From Flavobacterium aquidurense (GTDB lineage: Bacteria > Bacteroidota > Bacteroidia > Flavobacteriales > Flavobacteriaceae), in the NCBI RefSeq assembly GCF_001404985.1, contig NZ_JRLF01000011.1, positions 1 to 64,000 of the forward strand: a stretch of DNA of 64,000 nt. Reading direction: 5' to 3'. Made by a program: the position numbers and the translations under genes. Shown piece by piece: positions 45,325-55,357 of this stretch. Within the stretch, counting starts at the first letter, position 1. The number at the start of each line of letters is the position of its first letter. A model generated the notes under the pieces. The model was not told the DNA's origin. It did not search any database and saw nothing but the letters and a program-made list of their open reading frames with translations.

Positions 45325-46362
45325 ATGAAAGTCCCACTATTAGCATTCAACGATAAAGGCATATATTGCCAGCAGGCAGATGTATATCTTGATCCGTGGC
45401 GTCCGGTTACAAATGCCATCATTACGCACGGTCATGCAGATCACTCGCGTTGGGGACATCAAAATTATATCACGCATCATACGAATGTACCTATCATAAA
45501 ACACCGTCTTGGCGATATTAACGTTACAGGAAAAGACTGGAACGAGACTTTTACTGTAAATGGTGTAAAGTTTTCCCTTCATCCTGCAGGTCATATTATA
45601 GGTTCTGCACAAATACGGGTAGAATATAAAGGTGAAGTCTGGGTTTTTACAGGCGATTATAAAACCGAAGATGACGGAATCTCGACTCCATACGAGGTTG
45701 TAAAATGCAACTCTTTTATAACAGAATGTACTTTTGGATTACCTGCTTTTAAGTGGACTCCACAGGCTGAAGTAATGACGGACATCAATAATTGGTGGGC
45801 AGAAAATCGTGCCGAAGGAAAAACATCTGTCTTATTTGGATATTCATTAGGAAAAGCGCAACGTTTATTAAAATACCTCGACACGAATATTGGCACAATA
45901 TACACGCATGGCGCAATCGAAAACATGACCGAAGTTTTAAGACCAATGGTTCATTTTCCGCCAACAACAAGAGTAACACCAGCAACTAAAAAAGAAGATT
46001 TACTGGGGAGTATTGTTCTTGCTCCACCAAGCGCTCATGGCTCTACATGGATTAGAAAAATGACGCCTTTTGTTACCGGTTCTGCAAGCGGATGGATGAC
46101 TTTTCGTGGTGCAAGACGACGACGCGCCGTAGACAGGGGTTTCGTTTTAAGCGATCACTGCGACTGGACAGGTTTACTCGAAAGCATTAAAGCAACCGGA
46201 GCCGAAAAAGTAATTTGTACACACGGTTATTCAGATATATTCTCTAAATATCTTCAGGAATTAGGATATGATGCCAGAACTGCTCATACTCAATATGAAG
46301 GTGAATTAGGAGAAATGGATTCTAAAAAAGATGTTGAGGAAGAAATAGGTAGATTAGAATAA
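45325..46362 (+). CDS. Ligase-associated MBL-fold DNA exonuclease
   Basis: This encodes 345 residues of the metallo-beta-lactamase/beta-CASP superfamily: HxHxDH in ITHGHADHSRWGHQ, LHPAGHIIGSAQI, WVFTGDYKTEDDG, and a late His in LSDHCDWTGLLES and ICTHGY. It matches the exonuclease that travels with the bacterial ATP-dependent ligase and Lhr-like helicase. It is the first recognised member of that cluster here. Confidence 0.9.
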   Translation: MKVPLLAFNDKGIYCQQADVYLDPWRPVTNAIITHGHADHSRWGHQNYITHHTNVPIIKHRLGDINVTGKDWNETFTVNGVKFSLHPAGHIIGSAQIRVEYKGEVWVFTGDYKTEDDGISTPYEVVKCNSFITECTFGLPAFKWTPQAEVMTDINNWWAENRAEGKTSVLFGYSLGKAQRLLKYLDTNIGTIYTHGAIENMTEVLRPMVHFPPTTRVTPATKKEDLLGSIVLAPPSAHGSTWIRKMTPFVTGSASGWMTFRGARRRRAVDRGFVLSDHCDWTGLLESIKATGAEKVICTHGYSDIFSKYLQELGYDARTAHTQYEGELGEMDSKKDVEEEIGRLE

Positions 46363-46499
46363 AGAATATAGAGAATAGAAAATAGAAAATAGATTAAAGA
46401 GCCAAGAAGCTAGAAGGAAGAGAATACTTTTAATCAGTTCGTTTTCTCTATTGAATCTTCAGTCTTGTCTCTTGCATCTCTTTAAAAAAATAAGAAAAA

Positions 46500-48101
46500 A
46501 TGAAAAACTTTGCCGAACTTATAAAAGCGCTTGACAGTTCTAATAAAACTTCGGTAAAAGTAGATGCTTTGACCAATTATTTCATGAATGCGAGTAATGA
46601 AGATAAGGTCTGGACGATTGCAATTCTTTCGCATCGTCGTCCGCCAAGACCGGTTAATACTACATTATTGCGATTATGGGCAAATGAACTTGCTAATATT
46701 CCACTTTGGCTGTTTGAAGAAAGTTACCATATTGTAGGGGATTTAGCTGAAACAATAGCTTTGGTAATCCCAACTACAAAAGAACATTCTGATAAAAGTT
46801 TAACTGAATATCTTCAGGAAATTATTGCCCTGAAAAAGAAAACGGATATCGAGAAAAAAGAATATCTGCACGAGAACTGGCTGGCATTAAATTATTATGA
46901 ACGTTTTGTTTTTACCAAATTAATTACCGGAAGCTTCAGAATCGGTGTAAGCCAGAAATTGATGACACGTGCGCTTTCAAAAGCTGAAAACATTGATGAA
47001 GATGCTCTTGCACATAAATTGATGGGCGACTGGAATCCAAATACCATCACATTTCAGGAATTAATTTTAGACGAAAAAAACAGCGATTATTTATCAAAAC
47101 CTTTTCCGTTTTACCTCGCCTATCCTATCGAAGGAGAACCAGCAAATCTGGGAAATCCAGAAGATTGGAGTGCGGAACACAAATGGGACGGAATTCGATC
47201 GCAAACTATTATTCGTGATAATGAAATTTTTGTCTGGAGCCGAGGCGAAGAATTAGTAACTGATAAATATCCGGAATTTGCTTCTTTCATTGGTATAATT
47301 CCTGATGGAACTGTAATCGATGGGGAAATTCTACCGTTTATCGAAAACGAAATCGGAACTTTTAATGATCTCCAAACCAGAATTGGACGAAAAACAGTCT
47401 CGGCTGCAATCCTGAAAAAATCACCGGTAATTATAAAAGCATACGATTTATTAGAATGGAAAGGTCAGGATATTCGAAATCTTCCTTTTGAGGAAAGACG
47501 TATATTATTAGAGCAATTATATGAAGATATTAAACACAACGATATCCCGCTGCAACTTTCAGAACGAGTAAAATTTTCGACCTGGGAAGAATTAACAGAA
47601 GAAAGATTGCGTTCCCGCGAAATGAGAAGCGAGGGTTTAATGATCAAGAGAAAAGATTCTCCTTATCTCGTGGGAAGAAAAAAAGGCGATTGGTGGAAAT
47701 GGAAAATTGAACCTTTGGTAATTGATGCTGTTCTTACGTATGCTATGCGCGGGCACGGACGACGCTCGAATTTATTTACCGATTATACTTTTGCCTTATG
47801 GCAGAATAACGAAAATAACGAACGTGAATTAGTGACATTTGCTAAAGCTTATTCAGGTCTAACAGATGCCGAATTTAGAATGGTAGATGATTGGATTAAG
47901 AAAAACACACTGGAAAGATTTGGTCCTGTTCGAAGCGTAACGCCACAATTGGTTTTTGAAATTGGTTTTGAAGGAATTGCACTTTCTAAGCGACATAAAA
48001 GCGGAATTGCAACTCGGTTTCCGCGGATTTTAAGATGGCGACATGATAAAAAAATAGAGGAAGCAAATTCTATTGAGGATTTGAAAGATATGATTCTATA
48101 G
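46500..48101 (+). CDS. ATP-dependent DNA ligase (LigB-type, cluster-associated)
   Basis: This encodes 533 residues with an N-terminal alpha-helical DNA-binding domain (~1-190), nucleotidyltransferase domain with adenylation site EHKWDGIR (Lys228), VIDGEI and GLMIKRKDSPY, WWKWKIEP and an OB-fold C-terminus. The family seals nicks using ATP. It is distinct from the essential NAD-dependent LigA and belongs to the ligase-associated DNA-damage-response set with the exonuclease, helicase and PdeM genes around it. Confidence 0.93.
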   Translation: MKNFAELIKALDSSNKTSVKVDALTNYFMNASNEDKVWTIAILSHRRPPRPVNTTLLRLWANELANIPLWLFEESYHIVGDLAETIALVIPTTKEHSDKSLTEYLQEIIALKKKTDIEKKEYLHENWLALNYYERFVFTKLITGSFRIGVSQKLMTRALSKAENIDEDALAHKLMGDWNPNTITFQELILDEKNSDYLSKPFPFYLAYPIEGEPANLGNPEDWSAEHKWDGIRSQTIIRDNEIFVWSRGEELVTDKYPEFASFIGIIPDGTVIDGEILPFIENEIGTFNDLQTRIGRKTVSAAILKKSPVIIKAYDLLEWKGQDIRNLPFEERRILLEQLYEDIKHNDIPLQLSERVKFSTWEELTEERLRSREMRSEGLMIKRKDSPYLVGRKKGDWWKWKIEPLVIDAVLTYAMRGHGRRSNLFTDYTFALWQNNENNERELVTFAKAYSGLTDAEFRMVDDWIKKNTLERFGPVRSVTPQLVFEIGFEGIALSKRHKSGIATRFPRILRWRHDKKIEEANSIEDLKDMIL

Positions 48102-48460
48102 GGATTGTTGTTTATACAAATAGCACGCGGATGACGCGGATTCTCTAAAGAGAAAACACGGATGGGCGCGGATTTTTTATTTTTCTATCCGTATTTTTTT
48201 TCATCAAGAACGCTCCAGCGGAGTCTTATATTTATAGAAATAAAGATGAAATATAAAAAAAGCTCCAGCGGAGCAATATATTAATTTTCTAATATATGCG
48301 AAACTATGTCACCCCAACGGGGCTTTAATAAATACATTAAAAAATTTCTATAAATATGCCGGCTGGGACTTAATTAAAAAACGTATTTCTTAATTTTTTT
48401 AGCACAGTTAAACTCAATGAACCTTAATATCTTAATGGTAAAAAAACAATAGCAAAACAA
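48102..48460. repeat. Spacer with palindromic repeats (GCTCCAGCGGAGC family)
   Basis: CGCTCCAGCGGAGTC (48211), AGCTCCAGCGGAGCA (48261) and CACCCCAACGGGGCTTTAAT (48311) are short palindromes in a row. A degenerate ACGCGGATGACGCGGATT lies at ~48124. The spacer splits the ligase and helicase genes of the cluster. Confidence 0.65.
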
Positions 48461-50920
48461 ATGAATAGAGAGCAACTTTTTTCTGTAGCAAATGATTGGT
48501 TTCAGCATCAGGGATGGAAACCGTTTCCGTTCCAGACACAAACCTGGACTGCTTTTTTACAAGGAAAAAATGGTTTACTAAACGCTCCTACCGGAAGCGG
48601 AAAAACCTATGCGCTCTGGTTGCCTATTGTTTTAGACTATATAAAAAACAATCCCAATTATAAAACAAAACATACTCCGGGACTTAAAGCGATCTGGATT
48701 ACGCCATTACGTTCACTTTCGGTAGAAATAAAACAGGCTGCAGAAAGAGTGGTAAATGATTTAGGAACTAAAATGACTGTCGGAATTCGTTCAGGAGATA
48801 CTTCTGCAAGCGAAAGAGCAAAGCAAAAAGGCAAAATGCCCGATTTATTGGTAACAACTCCAGAGAGTTTACAATTGCTTTTGGCAACAAAAGGTTACGA
48901 TAAAATCTTTGGTAATTGTACGGCAATTGTCATTGATGAATGGCACGAATTATTAGGCACAAAAAGAGGCGTTCAGACTGAACTGGCTTTATCCCGACTA
49001 AAAACGATTGCTCCTAAAATGCGAATCTGGGGAATTTCGGCTACGATTGGAAATTTGCAGCAAGCTCAGGAAGTCTTACTTGGAGTGGATTCAGAAGCGT
49101 ATCATAATTCGGTTTTAATCAAAGCACAGATTCATAAAAAAATAAAGGTTATTTCGATTATTCCGGATAAGATGGAAACGTATCCGTGGCGCGGACATAT
49201 GGGTCTGCATCTTATTGATGAGGTTGCTAAAATTGTAAAAGCCAGTAAAACTACTTTAATTTTTACCAATGTACGATCTGCCTGTGAAATATGGTTCCAG
49301 CGATTGCTCGAAAAATATCCTGAGTTTGCGGGAGAAATGGCGATGCATCACGGAAGTATAAATAGGGAAACGAGACTTTGGGTCGAACAAGCAATCAGAG
49401 ATGAGGAATTAAAGGTTGTAGTTTGTACATCAAGTCTTGACCTGGGAGTTGACTTTGCTCCTGTAGAAACCATTATTCAGGTTGGAGGTCCTAAAGGTGT
49501 TGCACGTTTTTTGCAAAGGGCCGGACGAAGCGGACATCAACCGGGGAAGGAAAGTGTTATTTATTTTCTGGCAACACACGCTATCGAATTAATCGAAGCA
49601 TCGGCATTAAAAAAAGCAGTTGAAGAAAATGTTATCGAAGATCGTGTTCCGTATCTAAACAGTTGGGATGTTTTGGTGCAATATCTCAATACTTTAGCTG
49701 TTTCTGATGGGTTTATTCCTGATGAAATCTATAAGGAAGTAAAAGCTACCTTTTGTTACCAGGCAATGACGGAAGAAAACTGGAATTGGATTTTGAATTT
49801 CATTACTAACGGAAGTCAGAGCTTACAGGCATATGATGAATATAAAAAGGTAGAAATTGACGAAGACGGACGTTATAAAATAAACAGCCGATTAATTGCC
49901 ATGCATCACAGAATGCAAATTGGGACTATTGTGGGCGACGCGGTTATAAATGTAAAATTTATGAGCGGCGGTTATATAGGAACTATTGAGGAATGGTTTG
50001 TATCTAAATTAAAACCCGGAGATACCTTTATTTTTGCCGGTAAACATCTTGAATTATTCAGGATCAGAAATATGCAGGTTTTGGTACGAAAAGCTGATCC
50101 CAAAAAGAAATCGAAAGTGGTAAGCTGGATGGGCGGACGAATGGCACTTTCTGCACAAATGAGCGAATTGCTGCGTCAGGAATTGTATCGCGCCAATACT
50201 GATAATTTATCTCCGGAATTAAAGGCATTAAAACCTTTATTTGCGAGACAAAGGAAAGAATCTATCGTTCCGGGAGATGATCAGTTTTTGATAGAAACCT
50301 TTAAAACGAGAGAAGGATATCATGCCATTTTTTATCCTTTTGAAGGTCGTTTTGTACATGAAGCTTTAGCCAGTTTATTAGCTTACAGAATTAGTTTATT
50401 ATTGCCTATCAGTTTTTCATTGGCGTATAATGACTATGGATTTGAACTACTCTCGGATCAGGAAATTGACATGCAGAATGTTCTGGATAATAATTTGTTT
50501 TCTACCGAATATGTGCATCATGATTTGCAAAAAAGTTTGAATGCGACTGAAATGGCAAGACGAAAATTCAGGGATATTGCCGTAATTGCAGGTTTGGTGT
50601 TTACAGGTTTTCCGGGAAAAATGGTAAAGACAAAACATTTGCAAAGCGGTTCACAATTGTTATTTGAAGTTTTCAGGGATTACGAACCTGATAATTTATT
50701 ATTTCAGCAAGCGTATCGTGAAACCTTTGAGCATCAGTTAGAAGAAGGACGTTTAATTTTAGCTTTGGAGCGAATAAACAATCAGGAAATTGTCTGGAAA
50801 TCCTGTTTAAAACCAACTCCTTTTAGTTTTCCGTTAATCACAGACAGACTACGGGAAAAATTATCGAGTGAGACGTTAGCAGAACGAATTAAAAAAATGA
50901 CAGCTTCGTATATGAAGTAA
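48461..50920 (+). CDS. Ligase-associated DEXH-box helicase (Lhr-like)
   Basis: This encodes 819 residues: Walker A NAPTGSGKTYALW (Lys48), TTPESLQLL, DEWH box (AIVIDEWHELLG), SATIGNL, and the second RecA motifs VVCTSSLDLGVDF and FLQRAGRSGHQPGKES, followed by a long C-terminal Lhr-core-like region. Its length matches the ~820-residue cluster-associated helicases rather than full Lhr. It probably unwinds or remodels DNA ends for the exonuclease and ligase. It is followed after 5 bp by the PdeM gene. Confidence 0.93.
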   Translation: MNREQLFSVANDWFQHQGWKPFPFQTQTWTAFLQGKNGLLNAPTGSGKTYALWLPIVLDYIKNNPNYKTKHTPGLKAIWITPLRSLSVEIKQAAERVVNDLGTKMTVGIRSGDTSASERAKQKGKMPDLLVTTPESLQLLLATKGYDKIFGNCTAIVIDEWHELLGTKRGVQTELALSRLKTIAPKMRIWGISATIGNLQQAQEVLLGVDSEAYHNSVLIKAQIHKKIKVISIIPDKMETYPWRGHMGLHLIDEVAKIVKASKTTLIFTNVRSACEIWFQRLLEKYPEFAGEMAMHHGSINRETRLWVEQAIRDEELKVVVCTSSLDLGVDFAPVETIIQVGGPKGVARFLQRAGRSGHQPGKESVIYFLATHAIELIEASALKKAVEENVIEDRVPYLNSWDVLVQYLNTLAVSDGFIPDEIYKEVKATFCYQAMTEENWNWILNFITNGSQSLQAYDEYKKVEIDEDGRYKINSRLIAMHHRMQIGTIVGDAVINVKFMSGGYIGTIEEWFVSKLKPGDTFIFAGKHLELFRIRNMQVLVRKADPKKKSKVVSWMGGRMALSAQMSELLRQELYRANTDNLSPELKALKPLFARQRKESIVPGDDQFLIETFKTREGYHAIFYPFEGRFVHEALASLLAYRISLLLPISFSLAYNDYGFELLSDQEIDMQNVLDNNLFSTEYVHHDLQKSLNATEMARRKFRDIAVIAGLVFTGFPGKMVKTKHLQSGSQLLFEVFRDYEPDNLLFQQAYRETFEHQLEEGRLILALERINNQEIVWKSCLKPTPFSFPLITDRLREKLSSETLAERIKKMTASYMK

Positions 50921-50925
50921 TATTT

Positions 50926-51561
50926 ATGACTATTACAATACAAAATCAAACGTTTATTTTACATCCAAGTGGGGCTTTATTTTGGGAAACCAGAAAATTG
51001 CTTTTGATATCTGATGTGCATTTAGGGAAAGTATCCCATTTTAGAAAACACGGCGTAGCGATTCCCAATAATGTGGTTTCGGAAAATTTTAAACGTTTGA
51101 CTGATATCGTAGATTTTTTTAAACCTGAAAAAATTATTTTCCTGGGAGATTTATTTCATAGTACAAAAAATACCGAATGGGATTTATTCGAAAAATGGGT
51201 AGATTGCTGCACCAATAAAATTATACTTATTGCAGGAAATCACGATATTATCGATAAAAAACATTACACTAAAATTGATATAGATGTTGTAGAATCCCTT
51301 GAGGTAGACGACTTTTTATTAACCCATCATCCCACAATAAAAGAAGGTTTTTTTAATTTTTCAGGACATATCCATCCCGGAATTATTCTTCGGGGTTTTG
51401 GAGCACAATCTTTAAAACTGCCTTGTTTCTTTCAGAAAGAAAATCAAATGATTTTGGCTGCTTTTGGTGAATTTACCGGAAAACATGTTCTAAAACCACA
51501 GGAAAACGATATTGTTTATGCTATTGCAAATGATGAAGTTATAAGGATCAATCTAAATTGA
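50926..51561 (+). CDS. pdeM: Ligase-associated metallophosphoesterase PdeM
   Basis: This encodes 211 residues with all calcineurin-like motifs: LLISDVHLGKVSHFRKHG, IIFLGDLFH, LIAGNHD, and GHIHP in FNFSGHIHPGI. In this cluster it is annotated as the DNA-damage-response endonuclease PdeM. It follows the helicase gene by 5 bp and overlaps the convergent gene at 51553 by 9 bp at the 3' ends. Confidence 0.9.
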   Translation: MTITIQNQTFILHPSGALFWETRKLLLISDVHLGKVSHFRKHGVAIPNNVVSENFKRLTDIVDFFKPEKIIFLGDLFHSTKNTEWDLFEKWVDCCTNKIILIAGNHDIIDKKHYTKIDIDVVESLEVDDFLLTHHPTIKEGFFNFSGHIHPGIILRGFGAQSLKLPCFFQKENQMILAAFGEFTGKHVLKPQENDIVYAIANDEVIRINLN

Positions 51562-52059
51562 TTTTTTAAAGTAAAGCTGTTTTTGATCGGTATCACGGGT
51601 AGTATCATTTTTATAATTGAATTCCTCATATCCCAAAGATTTTAAAGTTTCTATTAATACAGTATCAATTTGAAAAGCTTTTGCCCAAATTAAATCATAT
51701 TTTCTTTGTAAAGCGACTTCTTCGGCACGTTTAAAAAGTACTATTATATCTTCAGTATTGAAGTAAACAATATGATCTGTGCCCATTGGTTTATTGGCAT
51801 CGAGATTTTGATTAGAGAGTCGGGATGAATTCAGTTTCATAAAAGATAACGGATTTTCGCCATCATACGCCATTAACATTTCAACCGAAAAATCATTTTG
51901 TATTTTGAATAACTTATGGCTCGAAAGATTTTCCTGAGCATACTTCTCTCCTATTTCTTTAGAGGAAGCAAATAAAGCTGAGTAGAATTTCAGCGCTTTT
52001 TCTTCCATCCAAACTACATTATCGTTTATGATTACTACAAATTTTGCAACTTTAGACAT
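51553..52059 (-). CDS. Probable GNAT-like acetyltransferase
   Basis: This encodes 168 residues. The order of segments suits a GNAT fold (ENPLSFMKLNSSRLSN; EEVALQRKYDLIWAKAFQID; ETLKSLGYEEFNYKND), although the acetyl-CoA loop is weak. It is convergent with pdeM. Substrate unknown and family call moderate. Confidence 0.6.
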   Translation of the reverse strand: MSKVAKFVVIINDNVVWMEEKALKFYSALFASSKEIGEKYAQENLSSHKLFKIQNDFSVEMLMAYDGENPLSFMKLNSSRLSNQNLDANKPMGTDHIVYFNTEDIIVLFKRAEEVALQRKYDLIWAKAFQIDTVLIETLKSLGYEEFNYKNDTTRDTDQKQLYFKKSI

Positions 52060-52221
52060 ATTTATATTGTTTTATTATAATGCAAAGTTGAGATGATTTG
52101 ATTGATTAGGAAAGAGCTAAATGTCTTGTAACTTGTTCGAAAAGTCGGGAGTTTTATTTCTCATTCCTCGAAATGACAAACTTTGTGTTAATATAATTTT
52201 ATTTATATGCTAAATTATATT

Positions 52222-53085
52222 TCAGACATTCTTTTTGCGGTATTCTAAAGGGGAAATTCCCTCACATTTTTTAAAAAACCTGCCAAATCCCGATTGATTG
52301 GGAAAATTTAAAGTATCACTAATCTGGCTAATGGTTAAATCCTTGTTCTGAAGCAATACTTTGGCTTCCAGAACAACAATATCATCAATCCATTCGCTGG
52401 CTGTTTTCCCGCTGTTATTCTTGATTACTTCTGATAAATATTTGCGGGTTACATTCAATTCATCTGCATAATACTGAACAGATCGCTTGTTTATAAACTC
52501 TTTGGAAAGTAGTTCTTTAAATTTTTCGAATAGCGGATTTTGAGCCGAATCATCAGGAGATATTTGTTTGATGAAATCAAGTTCGTAAATTAAAATATAG
52601 AGATATCCTCTAAATATTGAAGGCTGATGAGTAGAATTATTGTCCAGCGATTGTCGTAGCAGTGAAAAGATTTGCTCGAACTTAATTTTGTTCTTCTTAT
52701 TCAGATTAAAAACATGCATTTCACTATTTTCGAAAAATTCATATTGCGACAAAAAGAAAATATTAGCCTGATTGTGCAGAAAAAATTGCGGTTTAAAAAA
52801 AATAATATCAATTAAAATTTCGTCACTGTATTTTGTAAAACTTCTAATTACAGATGGTCCTAATGTAAGTATTGCCGGAGCGTGAATTATAACTTTTTTT
52901 AGTTTACTCTGCATTACAATACTTCCTTTTCTCAAAAATTCGATTGCATAGCTTTCTGCCCGATATGGTTCGCTGATATAAGGATGATCCTGCGCCTGAA
53001 TGTAAAAATAATCAGTATTACTGTCAGCATTAGCAAACAAACTCTTATGATGTTCGAGCGAGTATGTTGTAATTTTATTCTTCAA
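52222..53085 (-). CDS. AraC-family regulator
   Basis: This encodes 287 residues, read from a TTG start because no ATG lies near the N-terminus and a TGA stop is in frame six codons before. It has an N-terminal cupin-like sensor (AILTLGPSVIRSFTKYSDEI) and a C-terminal AraC HTH (YYADELNVTRKYLSEVIKNN; LNFPNQSGFGRFFKKCEGIS then PLEYRKK). Targets are not evident, but it is a second candidate for the GTCCGTTT sites. Confidence 0.85.
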   Translation of the reverse strand: MKNKITTYSLEHHKSLFANADSNTDYFYIQAQDHPYISEPYRAESYAIEFLRKGSIVMQSKLKKVIIHAPAILTLGPSVIRSFTKYSDEILIDIIFFKPQFFLHNQANIFFLSQYEFFENSEMHVFNLNKKNKIKFEQIFSLLRQSLDNNSTHQPSIFRGYLYILIYELDFIKQISPDDSAQNPLFEKFKELLSKEFINKRSVQYYADELNVTRKYLSEVIKNNSGKTASEWIDDIVVLEAKVLLQNKDLTISQISDTLNFPNQSGFGRFFKKCEGISPLEYRKKNV

Positions 53086-53141
53086 TTGTGTTAGGTTTAA
53101 TCAATATCAAATATAGTCAACCATTTATCCATAACAAAAAA

Positions 53142-53163
53142 AATGGCGCCATACAGCGCCATT
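53142..53163 (-). terminator. Hairpin terminator after the sugar dehydrogenase gene
   Basis: On the minus strand, AATGGCGC..GCGCCATT is followed by a run of eight T. Confidence 0.85.
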
Positions 53164-53212
53164 ATCTTATCAAGAGTCAAAATTCTCTTTTGTCTATTCT
53201 CTTTATTCTATA

Positions 53213-54439
53213 TTACTTTTTGTCGATTTTATAAAGTCTTCCAGCATCAGTAATAGCATATAAAGCTCCGTCGTTTCCTTGCGTTACGTCTCTAAAACGT
53301 TGATTTTCGGAAGCAAGAAGTCTTTCTTCACCAATTACTTTATTGTCTTTTATGGCAAGACGCACGATATGCATTCCGCTTAGAGCGCCGATAAATAAGT
53401 TATTTTGCCATTCCGGAACACGATTACCTGTATAAAAAGTCATTCCGCTTGGCGAAACTACCGGATCCCAATAGTAAACCGGTTGTTCTAAACCATCTTG
53501 TTGCTGAATTCCTGCACCAATTTTTTCACCTGTATATTCTATTCCGTAAGTTATTGTAGGCCATCCGTAATTTGCACCCGGTTTTATACGGTTAATTTCG
53601 TCGCCACCACGTGGTCCATGCTCAGCAAGCCAGATTTCGTTCGTAACAGGATTAAGGGCTAAACCTTGTGGGTTTCTATGCCCAATAGAATATAATTCAG
53701 GTAAAGCTCCGGTTTGCGTAAAAGTAGGATTTCCCGTTGCCGGCTGTCCGTCTTTTGTTATTCTGATAACTTTACCAAGAGCAGCAGTAACTGATTGTGC
53801 TAATGGTCTGGTTTCTAATACAGATCTTTCTCCTGTACTGACTATAAGAGAGCCGGTTTTATCAAAAAGAATACGTCCTCCATAATGAAGCGTACTTGGA
53901 TTAGCAGGTTTTGCTCTGTATATTATTGTTGCGCCTTCGATTGTTTTTTCATCTGCTGATAATTTTCCTTTGGCCACAGCCGTATTATTTCCGCCTGTAG
54001 TTGCTTCAGCAAAAACCCAATATATCATTCGGTTTGTAGTAAAATCAGGATCAATACATAATCCTAATAAACCTCCCTGATTAGCAGCATTTACAGCAGG
54101 AATACCAGTAATAGGTGTACTCAAAACTCCGGCTGTTGTCGCGATACGCATTGTACCTGTTTTTTCTGTAATCAATAATCTTCCGTCAGGAAGTGTTTTT
54201 ATTCCCCATGGGCTTGATAAAGCCGTAGCAATAGCAACTCCTTCATAAGGTGTATTGGTTTGGATGCCGTTAATACGGGTTTGTCCCTCAAATGCAGGTT
54301 TATAAGTTGTATTGGCAGCAGTACCTTCTACGGGATTAGTAGTTGTGCCTGGATTTACATCGACTTCTTTATCGTTAGAGCAGCTAAATAATGTCATTAG
54401 CACACTTGAAACAATAGCAATCTGGTTAATATTTCTCAT
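53213..54439 (-). CDS. PQQ-dependent sugar dehydrogenase-like lipoprotein
   Basis: This encodes 408 residues. The N-terminus ends in a lipobox (LMTLFSCSNDKEV), so it is probably a lipoprotein. The six-bladed propeller of soluble aldose/glucose dehydrogenase is clear: GIKTLPDGRLLITEKTGTMR, HYGGRILFDKTGSLIVSTGE, IGHRNPQGLALNP, WLAEHGPRGGDEINRI and GANYGWPTITYG. It would oxidise aldoses in the periplasm or at the cell surface with PQQ and calcium. No PQQ synthesis genes are in view. It is divergent from the GntR gene. Confidence 0.9.
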   Translation of the reverse strand: MRNINQIAIVSSVLMTLFSCSNDKEVDVNPGTTTNPVEGTAANTTYKPAFEGQTRINGIQTNTPYEGVAIATALSSPWGIKTLPDGRLLITEKTGTMRIATTAGVLSTPITGIPAVNAANQGGLLGLCIDPDFTTNRMIYWVFAEATTGGNNTAVAKGKLSADEKTIEGATIIYRAKPANPSTLHYGGRILFDKTGSLIVSTGERSVLETRPLAQSVTAALGKVIRITKDGQPATGNPTFTQTGALPELYSIGHRNPQGLALNPVTNEIWLAEHGPRGGDEINRIKPGANYGWPTITYGIEYTGEKIGAGIQQQDGLEQPVYYWDPVVSPSGMTFYTGNRVPEWQNNLFIGALSGMHIVRLAIKDNKVIGEERLLASENQRFRDVTQGNDGALYAITDAGRLYKIDKK

Positions 54440-54618
54440 AGTTTTGGGGTTTTAAATATTTAAAAAATTATCAGTTGTAGTGATTCTAAATTTAGAACAA
54501 AACAAAAATCTTAAATCTAAAATAAAAGCCGTTATATAATTTATGAGAAAAGTTATACGATTTTAATATCTATAATGCTGTTTCTAATTTTTTTTGATAA
54601 TTTATTAATAATAATTTT

Positions 54619-54646
54619 TAAGTTTGCAATCATCAGATGATATGAT
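54619..54646 (+). promoter_or_regulatory. gntR promoter overlapped by an operator
   Basis: The -7 box TAAGTTTG (54619-54626) is followed by ATCAGATGATATGAT (54632-54646), which would cover the transcription start. The same 15-mer with one change lies before the downstream MFS gene. Confidence 0.65.
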
Positions 54647-54655
54647 AATACAATT

Positions 54656-55318
54656 ATGGCATTAATCAATAAAAAATCGCTGGCTGAAGAAGTTGCTTCA
54701 AAATTACAAGAGCAGATCTCTTTAGGCCATTACAAACTCAATGAGAAATTACCTATTGAGGCTGAACTAATGAAAAGTTTTGGCGTTGGCAGATCTTCGA
54801 TTAGAGAAGCTATGAAGTTACTGGCCAATTCAGGATTACTGCGCATTCAGCAAGGAGTTGGTACATTTGTGCAGGAAGTCAGAACAACACGTGAACCTAT
54901 GGATCAGAGATTAATGCGTGCCAATGTTCAGGATTTAGATGAGGTAAGACAATTATTAGAATTAAAGATTGCCGAAAAAGCAGCCATTAACAGATCTGAA
55001 GATGACATAATTGCCATGAAAATGCACTTACAAAACAGAATGGCCGCTGCTAACAGAGGTTTACTTGAAGAATGCATAGAAGCCGACATACAATTTCATA
55101 TCGCCATTGCAGAAGCATCAAAAAATGAAATTCTTGCCGATTTATATAAATCTGCTTCTGTACATCTTAAAAAAGGATTTCTTCATCTTTATCCGGATAC
55201 CAAAATATTTCAGGATACTTATGCAATACATGAGCAGCTTTTAAATAGTATCATAGCACAAGATTCTAAAAAAGCCTGGAACACAGTTGCAAAAATCATA
55301 GGACATATTAATTACTAA
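54656..55318 (+). CDS. FadR-type GntR regulator
   Basis: This encodes 220 residues: an N-terminal winged helix (EEVASKLQEQISLGHYKLNE, AELMKSFGVGRSSIREAMKL, GLLRIQQGVGTFV) and a helical FCD ligand domain with the metal-site residues expected of the FadR/VanR branch (ADIQFHIAIAEASKN, IHEQLL). FCD regulators usually sense small organic acids or sugars acids. Palindromes at its own and at the MFS promoter imply local control. Confidence 0.9.
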   Translation: MALINKKSLAEEVASKLQEQISLGHYKLNEKLPIEAELMKSFGVGRSSIREAMKLLANSGLLRIQQGVGTFVQEVRTTREPMDQRLMRANVQDLDEVRQLLELKIAEKAAINRSEDDIIAMKMHLQNRMAAANRGLLEECIEADIQFHIAIAEASKNEILADLYKSASVHLKKGFLHLYPDTKIFQDTYAIHEQLLNSIIAQDSKKAWNTVAKIIGHINY

Positions 55319-55334
55319 TTTTTTACCCAAATTC

Positions 55335-55349
55335 ATCAGATGATCTGAT
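55335..55349. promoter_or_regulatory. GntR operator before the MFS gene
   Basis: ATCAGAT-G-ATCTGAT is a perfect palindrome around its centre, between the gntR stop and the MFS start at 55358. It matches 54632-54646 at 14 of 15 positions. Confidence 0.7.
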
Positions 55350-55357
55350 ATTAAAGC

